A stretch of DNA of 64,000 nucleotides, taken from positions 496,001-560,000 of the forward strand of contig NZ_SSNH01000001.1 in NCBI RefSeq assembly GCF_005877005.1. The letters run 5' to 3'. Shown one piece after another: positions 24,419 through 35,761 of this stretch (the first letter of the stretch is position 1; each line of letters begins with the position of its first letter). The notes below the pieces were generated by a model. That model searched no databases and was not told the origin of the DNA. It saw only the letters and a program-made list of their open reading frames with translations. The stretch comes from Sinomonas susongensis (GTDB lineage Bacteria > Actinomycetota > Actinomycetes > Actinomycetales > Micrococcaceae). A program made the translations under genes and the position numbers.

Positions 24419-25436
24419 CGAGGGAGGGCGCGACAAGCGTGGTCGAGGCGGTTCGCGGCAGGACGCCCGGGAGATGCTCGAACGGGTTCTTGAAGAACTT
24501 GAACGGCGAGACCTCGACCTCGTTCACAAGCGGCCCCACCCTGCGTTCCCGAATCCCGAGGATCGCCTGGGCTTTGGCGAGCGGCGAGCGAAGCCAGTAG
24601 TCGACGAAGGGGCGAGGGTTTCGCCGGTCCCACCCGAGCGTGCGTCGCAGCTCCTCGGGCGACTGCAGATAGGCCTCGCCGAGCTCCTGTTCTGCGATCT
24701 TCCTCAGCTGGGCCGTGTTCGGCTCGTCTTCATAGAATTCGGGCCAGAGTTCGCGCAGGTACTCCTCTGAAGACGTCTCCTGAATGCCGGCGATCTGGAA
24801 GTGGGGGCCGTAGACCTGGACTGGGGTGTCTACGGCAGACGCATAAAGGAGCGCCGTCGCGAGCCGGTTCGAGACGACCTTCTTGGCGCTCATGACAAGC
24901 CACATGACGCGCGCGAGGAAAAGCGGGTCACGGCGCTCACCAGCAGTGGTCAGGATGTGGCCGGCGTCCTTCCATGCCTTCACGATCTCCGGCTTCTGCA
25001 TGTCGTCGACGTGCATGCACACCACTGCCGGGCCTTCCCGCTCGAAGACCTCGCGCGCGAAGCCGGCCTGATCGCCGTCGACCTCAATGATGCGTGTCCC
25101 ATGGAAGGGAAGGACGACGGCGTCGATCGTCCTTTCGGGCAGCGCCCCCGCAGCTTCGACTTGCCGTGCCAGGTACAGCGCCGCCGCCCCGATCGGGGTG
25201 GTGGAGAAGCCGGTTTCCATCCGCGACTCGCGCTCAGTCCAGCCACGGGAATCGTGGGACCAGACGAAGAGGCCACCGGAGGGTGCGGCGTGGGCGAGGT
25301 CGGCGAAGTGTGTGCGGAGGGGAGTGACGGGCGTCCATCCGTGCTGGTACAGCCCGTGGATGTGGCGGGGCGCGTGGAGCCCGGCGTGGCCGGCGAGGAC
25401 AGCCGAATGTCCGTAGAAGTGATTCTGGATGTCCAT
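24408..25436 (-). CDS. Unrecognised cytoplasmic protein; candidate nonulosonate glycosyltransferase
   Basis: A 342-residue soluble protein that I cannot assign to a named family. Two alpha/beta halves are suggested. The N-terminal part includes HGTRIIEVDGDQAGFARE and AVVCMHVDDMQKPE; the C-terminal part contains SAKKVVSNRLATALLYASAV followed by TPVQVYGPH, a pattern like the donor-binding half of GT-B glycosyltransferases that recognise a sugar nucleotide after a buried ser/asn-rich loop. There is no signal peptide or membrane helix. It sits between a GT-C-like membrane protein and the flippase-pseI pair, the place where a CMP-pseudaminate transferase would be expected. That role is inference from context alone. 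The ATG start has TAAGG at 4-nt spacing. Confidence 0.6.
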   Translation of the reverse strand: MDIQNHFYGHSAVLAGHAGLHAPRHIHGLYQHGWTPVTPLRTHFADLAHAAPSGGLFVWSHDSRGWTERESRMETGFSTTPIGAAALYLARQVEAAGALPERTIDAVVLPFHGTRIIEVDGDQAGFAREVFEREGPAVVCMHVDDMQKPEIVKAWKDAGHILTTAGERRDPLFLARVMWLVMSAKKVVSNRLATALLYASAVDTPVQVYGPHFQIAGIQETSSEEYLRELWPEFYEDEPNTAQLRKIAEQELGEAYLQSPEELRRTLGWDRRNPRPFVDYWLRSPLAKAQAILGIRERRVGPLVNEVEVSPFKFFKNPFEHLPGVLPRTASTTLVAPSLDGA

Positions 25437-25450
25437 CCGGCCTTACTGCT

Positions 25451-25488
25451 CCTTCAAGGTGCGACGCCGCTAGCGCGACCCTTCAAGG
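25451..25488. repeat. Two direct copies of CCTTCAAGG upstream of the minus-strand pse operon
   Basis: The near-palindromic 9-mer CCTTCAAGG occurs at 25451-25459 and 25480-25488, 29 bp apart, in the 148-bp gap before the gene starting at 25436. The left copy partly contains its ribosome-binding region on the minus strand. Possible operator pair; no other evidence. Confidence 0.25.
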
Positions 25489-25584
25489 CTAGTGGATGCC
25501 CTCGGACGCTTCCTTCCAGATCGCCCTCTCACTGCGAGCTTCACAGGTGATGCACAACTGGTCGGCCTCGGGGTGGGGCTCCGG

Positions 25585-26913
25585 CTATCTCAGCATGCTG
25601 CAGGGAACCAGAACCTTGTCGGCGAACCAGCCCGTAGGTGCGATGGGAACTGCTTCGGTAGAGGCGCTTGGAGTGCTGCGGCACTCGGAGCGAGCCGTCT
25701 GGATCCCAGTGGACCACGTGGGTCCGTGGTCCCGGCCTACCGCCGCAGGGAAGAAATAGACTCCGAGGACGACGGCGAGTGCGGCGAGGATTGCCGCAAC
25801 CCCGGCCCGGCCGGTCGGCACGGCGGCGACCGCGACGAGCGGCACGAGGGCCAGCAGGAACATGGACGGCACCACCGAGTAGCGCGACAGGAAGAAGCTC
25901 TGCCACTGCGCCGCATTGAACCGGGCGTAGTCGAAGTAGCTCTGGAAGTTCATATCCTGGGCTGCTGCCCACACGCCGATGGACGCCAGGACGAAAACGC
26001 AGGCCATGAGTCTCTGGGCAGCGCTGCCCTTCACGAGCACAGCAACGAACGCGCCAAGGAACGGCAAGGCCGCGAGCGCAACAGGAATCCACCCGAAACG
26101 GGTAACGCTCAGGATGATCTGCTGCGACGTGCCGTACACAATGGCCGAGCTGCTGTTGAGGAACCAGCCCTCTGCGACTGACCACCAATTGACCGGGGGC
26201 CCTGTGGGCGCGGTGCGGGGGAAGTGGAGGGTTGTCACGACCTGGCACACGACGCCGAGCAGAATCGCCAGCCGGGGCGGCCAGAAGGCCCGGTCCTTGA
26301 AACGGTAGAGGAACAGCGGGATGAACAGCGCCGTCTGGATTTCCGTGAGCGAGGCACCCAGTGCGACGGCGGTGAGCACCACGTTCTCGAGGACTGACCC
26401 GGGGCGTTTGATGAGGATCCAGGGCACTAGCCAGAGGAGGTACCAGTGGAGATTGGCAAAGTTGCCGAGGGTCTCCTGCGGTCCGACGGCCACGAGGACC
26501 GGAATTGCGGCCCACGCCAGGCGGACCGCTGGATTCTTCGCGAGCGCGCTCGAGCAGTGCCAGACGAGCGCTGCAACCACACCGACGGCGAGGCAGCTGA
26601 GCGTGGTGAGCGCGAGAGCGTAGGAGTCGGGCGGCAGGAACGTGACGATGAACCAGGCCGCAGTGCGCGGAATCACATGCAGATAGCCCTCGTAGGGGGC
26701 GAAGATCTGGCTGATGCCGCGATGTTGAAGTGCGCCGTTGAGGAAGATCCCGCCGTCCTCGGCCCACACCGTGTCCTGGGCTGTGGCCGGAAGGCGGAAG
26801 AGGGAGAGTGCGGTCCCCGCGACAGTGACGGCGACGAGGGCGGCCAGCGAGGGCCGGGGGAAGTATCCCCGCCGGAGGGACGCTCGCCGTGGGGCCGTTG
26901 AGGTAGCGGTCAT
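25585..26913 (-). CDS. Polytopic membrane protein, GT-C glycosyltransferase-like
   Basis: A 442-residue protein with about ten hydrophobic helices. After the first helix the loop reads TVWAEDGGIFLNGAL, an acidic outer loop typical of GT-C-like membrane glycosyltransferases and of uncharacterised actinobacterial glucosyltransferase-like proteins. Later loops (NFANLHWYLLW, SYFDYARFNAAQWQSFF) are also of that type. The likely role is transfer of a sugar from a polyprenyl-phosphate donor to a wall polymer outside the membrane, but no family function is proven. The ATG start overlaps the end of the second flippase by 4 nt. The C-terminal ~45 residues are polar and cytoplasm- or wall-facing. Confidence 0.7.
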   Translation of the reverse strand: MTATSTAPRRASLRRGYFPRPSLAALVAVTVAGTALSLFRLPATAQDTVWAEDGGIFLNGALQHRGISQIFAPYEGYLHVIPRTAAWFIVTFLPPDSYALALTTLSCLAVGVVAALVWHCSSALAKNPAVRLAWAAIPVLVAVGPQETLGNFANLHWYLLWLVPWILIKRPGSVLENVVLTAVALGASLTEIQTALFIPLFLYRFKDRAFWPPRLAILLGVVCQVVTTLHFPRTAPTGPPVNWWSVAEGWFLNSSSAIVYGTSQQIILSVTRFGWIPVALAALPFLGAFVAVLVKGSAAQRLMACVFVLASIGVWAAAQDMNFQSYFDYARFNAAQWQSFFLSRYSVVPSMFLLALVPLVAVAAVPTGRAGVAAILAALAVVLGVYFFPAAVGRDHGPTWSTGIQTARSECRSTPSASTEAVPIAPTGWFADKVLVPCSMLR

Positions 26914-28184
26914 CGTTCTTCTGCTGTCTCGTTTCCGACGGGAGGAGTCATCCTCTGAGGGGTGTTCCCGGCCTTCATTCGACGGCCGAGCGATGCGTAC
27001 TGGTAGACGAGGACGGCGAGCTCAGAGATCGCCAGTGCCCAAGCGACTCCGACAGCGCCGTAGAGGGCCGCACCCAGCGCGATGAGCGGGATTCCGCTGA
27101 GCGCGCCGACCAGGGTGGACTGAGCCAAGGCCCGGGTCGCCCGCAGCTGGACGAGACAGGCGAGCCCGATCACCTGGGTCACCGCGACGGCCGCGAAGAC
27201 GACGCCGAACGGAACCGAGAGGGGGAATCCGAAGCCGATCCGATGCGCCGAGAGGATGCCAGCCCCCCAAGGGCCCAGGACAGCGATGGCGAGCCCCCCG
27301 AGGAAGCCGATCACCGGCGTCATCCGCGCTGCCTGCCTGATCCTGTGACGGAGATTCTCGGGGCCGCCCTCCGGAAGCCAACCCTGGACGAGCTGGAGGA
27401 ACGGCGCGAAGGCCGTGAGCGCGAACCGGAAGAGCTTGTCTCCCATTGCGTACAGGCTGAGGGATGCGGGGGCGACCGCGTTGATGATGAGCAGCGGCAG
27501 CGACACATACAGGCCGGCTGTTGCCGAGGTCGCGACGGCGTGCCGCTGGTGCGCAAGCCGTCTGAAGGCGGATCGCGGCGCGAGATCGAAGTGAAGCGGT
27601 TCCGGGCTCGACCGGAAGATGTGCCGCGCGGCGACGATGACGGCACCGAGGTTGAAGACCAGCTGCGTCGCGAGCACGGCTACAAGGTTGTGCGTCAGGA
27701 TCATGACGACGACGCTCACGGCGACGCCGAGGGTCTGCGGGAATCCGTCGAGCCAGAAGAGGCGCGACGGCCGGGCCTCGCCGATGAAGTACCACGAGGC
27801 TCCGAGGAACGGCAGGAGGAAGGTGGCCGACCCGACCGCAACGAGGGCAAGGTGGTGCGGGTTGAGGATCCCCATGACGCAGAACATGACGGGGTAGACG
27901 ATGAGCGCCAGATACGACCGGCTGACGAGGGAGTTGGCGTACTCCTGCGGTCGCTGCTCGGGCGGCAGTCCCGCGACCTCGGCCGCGCCGGTAGTTCCCC
28001 ACCCGAACGAGACGCCTACGCCGAACAGGGTGGCGGCCGTCTGGAGTGCCGCCTGGATGCCCCACAGCTCGGGTCCGGCGCCGGCGATGATGATCGGAAC
28101 CGCCACGAGGCCCACGAGGCTCGACAGCCCGGTTGTGAGCGCGAAGCTCACAAGCCTCTTGACCATCGACAACCGTGGGCCCAA
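26910..28184 (-). CDS. Second polysaccharide flippase (Wzx-like)
   Basis: A 424-residue protein with about 12 hydrophobic helices, starting VKRLVSFALTTGLSSLVGLV, characteristic of Wzx/RfbX-type O-unit flippases. It differs strongly from the flippase at 22991. The TTG at 28184 is preferred because AAGGAG lies 8 nt upstream; the in-frame ATG at 28166 has no ribosome-binding site. It is first in a minus-strand operon with the GT-C-like protein (4-nt overlap). It presumably exports a separate lipid-linked sugar or repeat unit. The C-terminus is a short hydrophilic tail. Confidence 0.8.
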   Translation of the reverse strand: MGPRLSMVKRLVSFALTTGLSSLVGLVAVPIIIAGAGPELWGIQAALQTAATLFGVGVSFGWGTTGAAEVAGLPPEQRPQEYANSLVSRSYLALIVYPVMFCVMGILNPHHLALVAVGSATFLLPFLGASWYFIGEARPSRLFWLDGFPQTLGVAVSVVVMILTHNLVAVLATQLVFNLGAVIVAARHIFRSSPEPLHFDLAPRSAFRRLAHQRHAVATSATAGLYVSLPLLIINAVAPASLSLYAMGDKLFRFALTAFAPFLQLVQGWLPEGGPENLRHRIRQAARMTPVIGFLGGLAIAVLGPWGAGILSAHRIGFGFPLSVPFGVVFAAVAVTQVIGLACLVQLRATRALAQSTLVGALSGIPLIALGAALYGAVGVAWALAISELAVLVYQYASLGRRMKAGNTPQRMTPPVGNETAEER

Positions 28185-28291
28185 GCCGACGACTCCTTCT
28201 CCTCAAGCATGCGCGCCAGCTCGACACGGCAAGAGCCCGCGGGGGCCTTCCCCAGTCTAGCCGCGTACCGACCACGACCCATGTGCCTTGG

Positions 28292-28297
28292 TAGTCT
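28292..28297 (+). promoter_or_regulatory. Candidate -10 (TAGTCT) upstream of the GT2 gene
   Basis: The string GGTAGTCTTGGACG here nearly repeats that before glf (7026 onward). A start about 7 nt downstream would leave a leader of about 70 nt before the TTG at 28373. No clear -35. Confidence 0.4.
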
Positions 28298-28372
28298 TGG
28301 ACGCGTATCGCGGCCCGAGACGCGGGACCGAGCCAGGACGGGGATCGCACGTCCAGAATGAAAGGAAACCGG

Positions 28373-29281
28373 TTGACTGTCGCTGCCGTCGTCGTGTCGT
28401 ACAACCGCAAGGACCTTCTCCGCAAGTGCCTCACAGCGATCGCCGGGCAGGTTCCCGCGCCCGACGAGATCATCCTTGTGGACAATGGTTCGACAGACGG
28501 AAGCCTCGAACTGGTGCGCGAGGAGTTCCCGCAGGTGACTCTCTTCGAGACTGGCGCCAACATCGGCGGTGCGGGCGGGTTTGCCTGGGGTGTCGAACTC
28601 GCTATCGCGAAGGGCCACGACTACGCGTGGCTGATGGACGACGACGCCGAGCCCGCCGAGAACAGTCTGGCGCCACTGCTCGAGGTGGTCGCGAAGGCCG
28701 ATGTGCCTCCGGGCTTCCTCGCTTCGGCCGTCAAGGACGAGAGCGGCCGCGAACTCAACCCCGGCCATCTGCCCGCTGTTGATTCGAGCGCCGAGAAGCA
28801 GATGACGGCCCGGAGCATGGGGTGCATCGCCATTACACACGCCACCTTCGTGGGGGTCCTCGTCAACCTCCGTCTGGCCTCCACGATGCCGCTGCCGCAT
28901 CGTGACTTCTTCATCTGGCTGGACGATGCCGAGTACACCCGGAGGCTTGCCAGAGCCGCAATCGGCCTCTTCGTTCCCGAGAGCGTGGTCAAGCACCCGG
29001 TGAAGGCCGCCAACCCCGACATGGCGGGGAGGCTCTTCTACTACGTTCGGAATCATCTGTGGCTCGCGAAGCTCGACACCGAAGCGCGCGGTCTCGTGCA
29101 GAGCGTTCCGGCGAAGGCCGCTCACCTGCTCATGTTCGCCCTTTCGGTCCTTCCTTCATCTCAGTCGAAGAAGGTGTGGGCCGGCGCGCTCGCCCGAGGA
29201 CTGTGGCAGGGACTGACCAAGGCGCCACGCGATGTCATGCCCGGGGAGCTCCTCGCGGTAAGCGGGCGTCAGCTTCCCTGA
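28373..29281 (+). CDS. GT2 glycosyltransferase, GlfT1/rhamnosyltransferase-like
   Basis: A protein of about 302 residues beginning with the GT2 strand TVAAVVVSYNRKDLL, then DEIILVDNGSTDGS, GANIGGAGGFAWG, a WLMDDDAEP metal site and FIWLDDAEYTRRL with a downstream His (KHPVKA). This DDD plus W-(x)-DDAE plus His layout is that of GlfT1, which in mycobacteria adds the first Galf residues to the lipid-linked rhamnosyl-GlcNAc linker; length (304) also matches. Start choice: TTG 28373 has AAAGGA at about 6-nt spacing, whereas the in-frame ATG at 28358 has weak spacing. With glfT2 and the rml genes in the same locus, galactan initiation is the best guess. Substrate is unproven. Confidence 0.78.
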   Translation: MTVAAVVVSYNRKDLLRKCLTAIAGQVPAPDEIILVDNGSTDGSLELVREEFPQVTLFETGANIGGAGGFAWGVELAIAKGHDYAWLMDDDAEPAENSLAPLLEVVAKADVPPGFLASAVKDESGRELNPGHLPAVDSSAEKQMTARSMGCIAITHATFVGVLVNLRLASTMPLPHRDFFIWLDDAEYTRRLARAAIGLFVPESVVKHPVKAANPDMAGRLFYYVRNHLWLAKLDTEARGLVQSVPAKAAHLLMFALSVLPSSQSKKVWAGALARGLWQGLTKAPRDVMPGELLAVSGRQLP

Positions 29282-29329
29282 GCCCCGGCTCAGTGCGCGA
29301 GCAGAGTCACCGTCCGTCGAGCCGCTTGC

Positions 29330-31012
29330 TCAGCTGACACGGGCGATAGCCCGCTCGGTCCGAGCAGGGATACGCCCTGACCGCCGTCCTGCGAAGTCGG
29401 CGATCCCATGGGCCATTGCGATCACGTTCGCGAGGCGACGCGGGCCAAATACAGTCCTGACTACGTGGCTTTGCAGCTCCATGTAGATTCGACGCGTCAC
29501 CCAGCGGGGCTGGCTCAAGAGGTAGCGGCTCGCGAGGGTCAACGAGTTCCGAGTGATGTAGTAGACGCGGAACGGCGCGTGCTCGTAGACGAAGAGCTTC
29601 TTGTCGCCCAAGTGCGCGTGCCAGCCGAGGATCGTCATCGGCCGTGACTTTCCGAGCGAGTGGACGAGGTCGCAGCCTGAACCGACGGCGAGGTGGTATC
29701 CCGCGCTCCGTAGCCGGGCGTTGAATTCGGAGTCCACACAGTCGATGAAGAGGCCTTCTTCGAGGTAGCCGACCCGGTCGAACACTTCGCTCCGGTAGAG
29801 GGTCCCCGACTGCATGGGGTCGAAGATTTCCGTGAGCCCGCCGACGTCCATTGTGGGCAGTGGGGTCTTGTTGTGGCTTTCGGCGCATACCGCCCCGACC
29901 AGTTCGGGCAGAACGCCAGCACCTGCTGCCGATTCGAGAGCCTTGGAGACGTAGTCGACGGTCAGCCGCGAGTCCTGGTCCATCGTCATGATCCAGGCCG
30001 GATCCCATTCCTGCCGGGCACGCCGTATCCCTGCGTTCAGCGCGGCGGCGATGCCTGAGTTGCGTTCGAGGCGGATGACGACGGCGCCCAAGGCCTCCAC
30101 CTTGTCCAGCACGCTGCTCACATCCTGTGGCGAGCCGTCGTCCACCACCACGACGTGTTCGACCTGACGGAGGAGGGAGTCGACGTGAGTCGGCAATGTG
30201 TCGTCGGGGTTGTAGGCAGACACCACTGCGGCGGTTTCCGTCCGATGGACGGCGGCGGCTGCTGCCGGAAGTGGCCTCCTGGAGGCGCGTGTCCGCGCGA
30301 CAGCAACGGCGAGTTCGACGACGAACTGGCCCCGGGCCCGAAGAACCTTGCGGAGCGAACGCGGCTTCTTCGGGGTCAGGTTGTCATCGTGGAGTCGGTG
30401 CCGGACCGTGTCGACGGCCAGGTAGTTGATGCTCCGCCTGACGTTGGCGACGAGGGCGAGCCATTGGTCGTGCGATTCGGTCATGACCGCCGGAAACGGG
30501 AGCGCGTCATCGAGGAGGCTGCGCGATACGGCCATCGCCGAGCCCCAGTGGAGCCGATAGCCGATAAGGATGCCGAGCACGTTTCGGGCGTGCCTTGAGG
30601 AGAATCGCGGGTCGACGCGCAGCCGCTGGAAGTAGCCCGGAGTGCCGCCGAAATGCGCGCAGTTGCCCACGGCAGCGTCGGCATCGTCGAGTCCCGCGAG
30701 GAGTGCTTCGACGCGGCCGGGAATCCAGATGTCGTCCTGGTCCGAGAGCATGATGACGTCGCCGGTGCTGAGGCCCAGCGCCTTCTCGAAGTTTCGTACG
30801 TATCCCAGATTCTTCTCGTTGAAGACCACGCGGACCCGCGGGTCGTTCACCGACGCGAGGATCTCCCGCGTGCCATCCGTCGAGCCGTCGTCGACGATGA
30901 TGACCTCATCGCCCTGTTCGAGTTCGGCGAGGATGGAATCGAGCTGCTCCTGGATGTGTTCCGCGCCGTTGTACGCGGCCATGCAGACACTGACACTCGG
31001 GCGAAATGGCAT
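29330..31012 (-). CDS. Tandem GT2 fusion glycosyltransferase
   Basis: About 560 residues with two GT2 domains in one chain. Domain 1 opens with SVSVCMAAYNGAEHIQEQL, has VIIVDDGSTDGT and the metal motif LSDQDDIW. Domain 2 starts TAAVVSAYNPDDTLPTHVDS, has VVVVDDGSPQD and MTMDQDSRL, and resembles RfbN/WbbL-type rhamnosyltransferases. A DSEFNARLRSAGY segment follows. Fusion suggests two sequential additions, possibly rhamnose-containing. The start is uncertain: ATG 31012 gives a natural domain beginning with AAGGAAG upstream; in-frame codons up to 31132 would add residues without similarity. It is divergent from the next gene and converges on the GT2 gene at 28373. Confidence 0.78.
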   Translation of the reverse strand: MPFRPSVSVCMAAYNGAEHIQEQLDSILAELEQGDEVIIVDDGSTDGTREILASVNDPRVRVVFNEKNLGYVRNFEKALGLSTGDVIMLSDQDDIWIPGRVEALLAGLDDADAAVGNCAHFGGTPGYFQRLRVDPRFSSRHARNVLGILIGYRLHWGSAMAVSRSLLDDALPFPAVMTESHDQWLALVANVRRSINYLAVDTVRHRLHDDNLTPKKPRSLRKVLRARGQFVVELAVAVARTRASRRPLPAAAAAVHRTETAAVVSAYNPDDTLPTHVDSLLRQVEHVVVVDDGSPQDVSSVLDKVEALGAVVIRLERNSGIAAALNAGIRRARQEWDPAWIMTMDQDSRLTVDYVSKALESAAGAGVLPELVGAVCAESHNKTPLPTMDVGGLTEIFDPMQSGTLYRSEVFDRVGYLEEGLFIDCVDSEFNARLRSAGYHLAVGSGCDLVHSLGKSRPMTILGWHAHLGDKKLFVYEHAPFRVYYITRNSLTLASRYLLSQPRWVTRRIYMELQSHVVRTVFGPRRLANVIAMAHGIADFAGRRSGRIPARTERAIARVS

Positions 31013-31174
31013 GGGGAGGCAGGTCTTCCTTAGCTGTTGTGGCAACTCGGTCATCATACCGGTGGAACTTCCGCCGACGGTGGTGGTCGTCCATACGGAT
31101 ATAGTGGAAGCGCTGTGGCACGCCGGTGTCATACGCCCTCGCCCGTGTTGCGCACCGAAAGGCCCCCGTCCACG

Positions 31175-32059
31175 ATGACTTCAGTCGATGTGATGCTGCC
31201 CTACTACGGCGACGTCGAGCAGATGAAGCTCGCTGCCCGCAGCGTGATGAGCCAGCACTACCAGGACTGGAAGCTGCACGTCTTCGACGACGGGTACCCG
31301 AGCGACGAGCCGGCAGCGTTCTTCGCCGAGATCACCGATCCTCGGGTCTCTTACGAGAAGAATGACGCGAACCTCGGGGCCAACGGCAACTACCGCAAGG
31401 CGCTGGCAAGGGCCGAGGCACCCATCGTGGTCATCATGGGGGCCGACGATGTCATGCTCCCCAACTACCTCGACGTCGTGGTCCGCAACTTCGATGCCCA
31501 CCCCGAGGCCGACGTCGTTCAGCCGGGCGTCCAGGTGATCGACGAGCTGGGGATTGCCCGGATGCCCCTCGCCGATGCGGTCAAATGGGCCTACGCGCCC
31601 AAGACGCGCGTGCCGCTCGTCCTGACGGGGGAGCGGATGGCCACGAGTCTCGTCCGCGCCGACTGGGCCTATTTCCCCTCGCTCGCCTGGAAGACCGAGA
31701 CGATCCAGCGCATCGGCTTCACCCAGGGCCTCGACGTCGTCCAGGATCTGGCCCTTCTGCTCGACATCGCTGCCGAGGGAGGAACGATGGTCTTCGACCC
31801 CGAGCTCGCGTTCCTGTACCGCCGCCACTCGGCGTCCGATTCCTCGGTCCGGGCGCTGGACGGGCGGCGCTTCGACGAGGAGCGCAGGTTCTTCGAGAGC
31901 CAGGCGGAGCGGTTCCAGGAGCTCGGCTGGACTTCGGCGGCACGGGCCGCCTCCAATCACTTCACGAGTCGGATGAATGCCGGGTCGCTCGTTCTGAAGT
32001 CGCTCGCAAAGCGCAAGACCGACTCGTTGCCGAGGCTGATCAGGCACATCCTGAGCTGA
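31175..32059 (+). CDS. GT2-family glycosyltransferase
   Basis: A 294-residue GT-A enzyme: TSVDVMLPYYGDVEQMKLAA at the N-terminus, a HVFDDGYPSDEP strand, NDANLGANGNYRKAL, and the metal-binding IMGADDVMLPNYL. The C-terminal half has DVVQDLALLLDIA and FLYRRHSAS, as in rhamnosyl/galactosyl GT2 enzymes of capsule loci. No membrane helix is seen. The ATG start at 31175 has GAAAGG upstream at long spacing. The gene faces away from the tandem GT2 fusion and ends 63 nt before a strong bidirectional terminator. Acceptor and donor cannot be read from sequence. Confidence 0.78.
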   Translation: MTSVDVMLPYYGDVEQMKLAARSVMSQHYQDWKLHVFDDGYPSDEPAAFFAEITDPRVSYEKNDANLGANGNYRKALARAEAPIVVIMGADDVMLPNYLDVVVRNFDAHPEADVVQPGVQVIDELGIARMPLADAVKWAYAPKTRVPLVLTGERMATSLVRADWAYFPSLAWKTETIQRIGFTQGLDVVQDLALLLDIAAEGGTMVFDPELAFLYRRHSASDSSVRALDGRRFDEERRFFESQAERFQELGWTSAARAASNHFTSRMNAGSLVLKSLAKRKTDSLPRLIRHILS

Positions 32060-32121
32060 CCCCCACGGGGACCAAGCCGGACCCCGGCCCGGGAGAGCCC
32101 CCGGCAGGCTTTCACAGAGGA

Positions 32122-32158
32122 ACGACGGCGGCCGCGCACTTCGCGCGGCCGCCGTCGT
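32122..32158. terminator. Bidirectional intrinsic terminator hairpin
   Basis: A perfect 16-bp GC-rich stem (32122-32137 with 32143-32158) and 5-nt loop ACTTC lie between the convergent GT2 gene ending at 32059 and the DUF2304 gene ending at 32179. There is little T-tract on either side. Confidence 0.75.
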
Positions 32159-32178
32159 CGTGTGAAGAGCCTTGTAGG

Positions 32179-32550
32179 TCAGGGCATCGGGTGGGATTGC
32201 GGGTCGATCGGGAGCTGTTCCTGGACATCCCGGAGGTCGGCTCGGAGAATCGCGACCTCTTCCGCGAGGGCGCGGATTTCGTCCTCGCTCGCGGACACTT
32301 CGCGCGAGAGATGCAGACTCACCCCCATGAGCAGGATCACCGCGATTGCGAAGAGCAGGTTCGACGGGACCTGGACGCCGGCGAGGCGGGCTGCCCAGAT
32401 CAACAGGTCGGGGAATGCCGCCAGAAGCAGGCTCGCGAGGCCGATGACGATCCAGAGGACCGCATACTTCTCGCGGATCTTCTGTCGCCGGAGCATTTCG
32501 ATGACGAAGAGCAGCACCGCGACGACAAACAGGACAGCAAGGACGGTCAT
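32179..32550 (-). CDS. DUF2304 family membrane protein
   Basis: A 123-residue protein with three hydrophobic helices (about 1-18, 30-47 and 62-80) and a C-terminal acidic, coiled-coil-like tail (SREVSASEDEIRALAEEVAI). REKYAVLWIVIGL is the DUF2304 signature. Members commonly sit beside dolichyl-phosphate-mannose-synthase-type GT2 enzymes, as here, and are thought to partner them at the membrane; molecular function is unknown. The ATG has AGGAG at 4-nt spacing and lies 7 nt after the GT2 stop, so the two are co-translated. Confidence 0.8.
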   Translation of the reverse strand: MTVLAVLFVVAVLLFVIEMLRRQKIREKYAVLWIVIGLASLLLAAFPDLLIWAARLAGVQVPSNLLFAIAVILLMGVSLHLSREVSASEDEIRALAEEVAILRADLRDVQEQLPIDPQSHPMP

Positions 32551-32557
32551 GGTTCTC

Positions 32558-33282
32558 CTAGTCGCCGACGGGCGACGACTTCTTCCGGGTGAGGGCGAAG
32601 ACGAGGGCGAGCCCAGAACGGACGAGGTAGACCGCGGCCTTCAGCGGATGGTGGCTCGGGGTGCCGCCCTGACGGGGGCGCATGTTGACGGGGACCTGCG
32701 CGACCTTGCAGCCGGACCGGACGGCCACCACGAGCGAGTCGATCGTGTCGCCCAGATACTCTGCAGGGTAGTGGGCGACGTACTGCCGGATGGCCCGTCG
32801 GTTCGCCGCGCGGAAGCCCGAGGTGACATCGGTGAGCCGTGTTCCCGAGATCTTCGACAGGACGCCGCCGAGGACGACCATGGCCCACTTCCGCGGGCCT
32901 TTCACCTCGTACTCGGCCCGGTCTTCGAACCGCGAGCCGATCACGATGTCTGCCTCCGAGAGCCCCTCGAGCACGCGCTTGATCTCACGGGGATCGTGCT
33001 GGCCGTCGGCGTCGACCTGGATAGCCTGGTCGTAGCCGTGCAGGAGCGCGTACTTGAAGCCCGTCCTCATCGCCCCGCCGACGCCCATGTTGAACGGGAG
33101 ACGGATCACTCGTGCCCCCGCCTCGGCCGCGATGCGGGCTGTGCCGTCTGTCGAGCCGTCGTCGACGACCAGGACGTCGCAGGGCGGTGCGTAGGCGAGG
33201 ACTTCCCGCACTGTCGAGGCGACTGACTCCGCCTCGTTCCATGCGGGCATGATGACAAGGGTCTTGGCGCGGGGCCGCGGCG

Positions 33283-33286
<4 letters not shown>
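32558..33286 (-). CDS. Polyprenyl-phosphate GT2 (DPM1/DolP-mannosyltransferase-like)
   Basis: A 242-residue GT2 enzyme with TLVIMPAWNEAESVASTV, DVLVVDDGSTDGTARIA, the metal-binding QVDADGQHDP and VIGSRF. It matches the DPM1-like group that makes polyprenyl-phosphate sugars, the donors used by GT-C transferases outside the membrane. There is no C-terminal membrane domain; the downstream DUF2304 protein may supply the anchor. The GTG start overlaps the rmlC-rmlD stop (GTGA). It probably feeds one of the GT-C-like proteins of this locus. The sugar is unknown. Confidence 0.85.
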
Positions 33287-35750
<2,464 letters not shown>

Positions 35751-35761
35751 TCATGGGGACC

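Noticed and set aside
32060-32178. Small RNA gene in the hairpin region between the GT2 and DUF2304 genes
   Set aside because: The only structure is a terminator hairpin; no promoter-like element or conserved RNA motif was seen.
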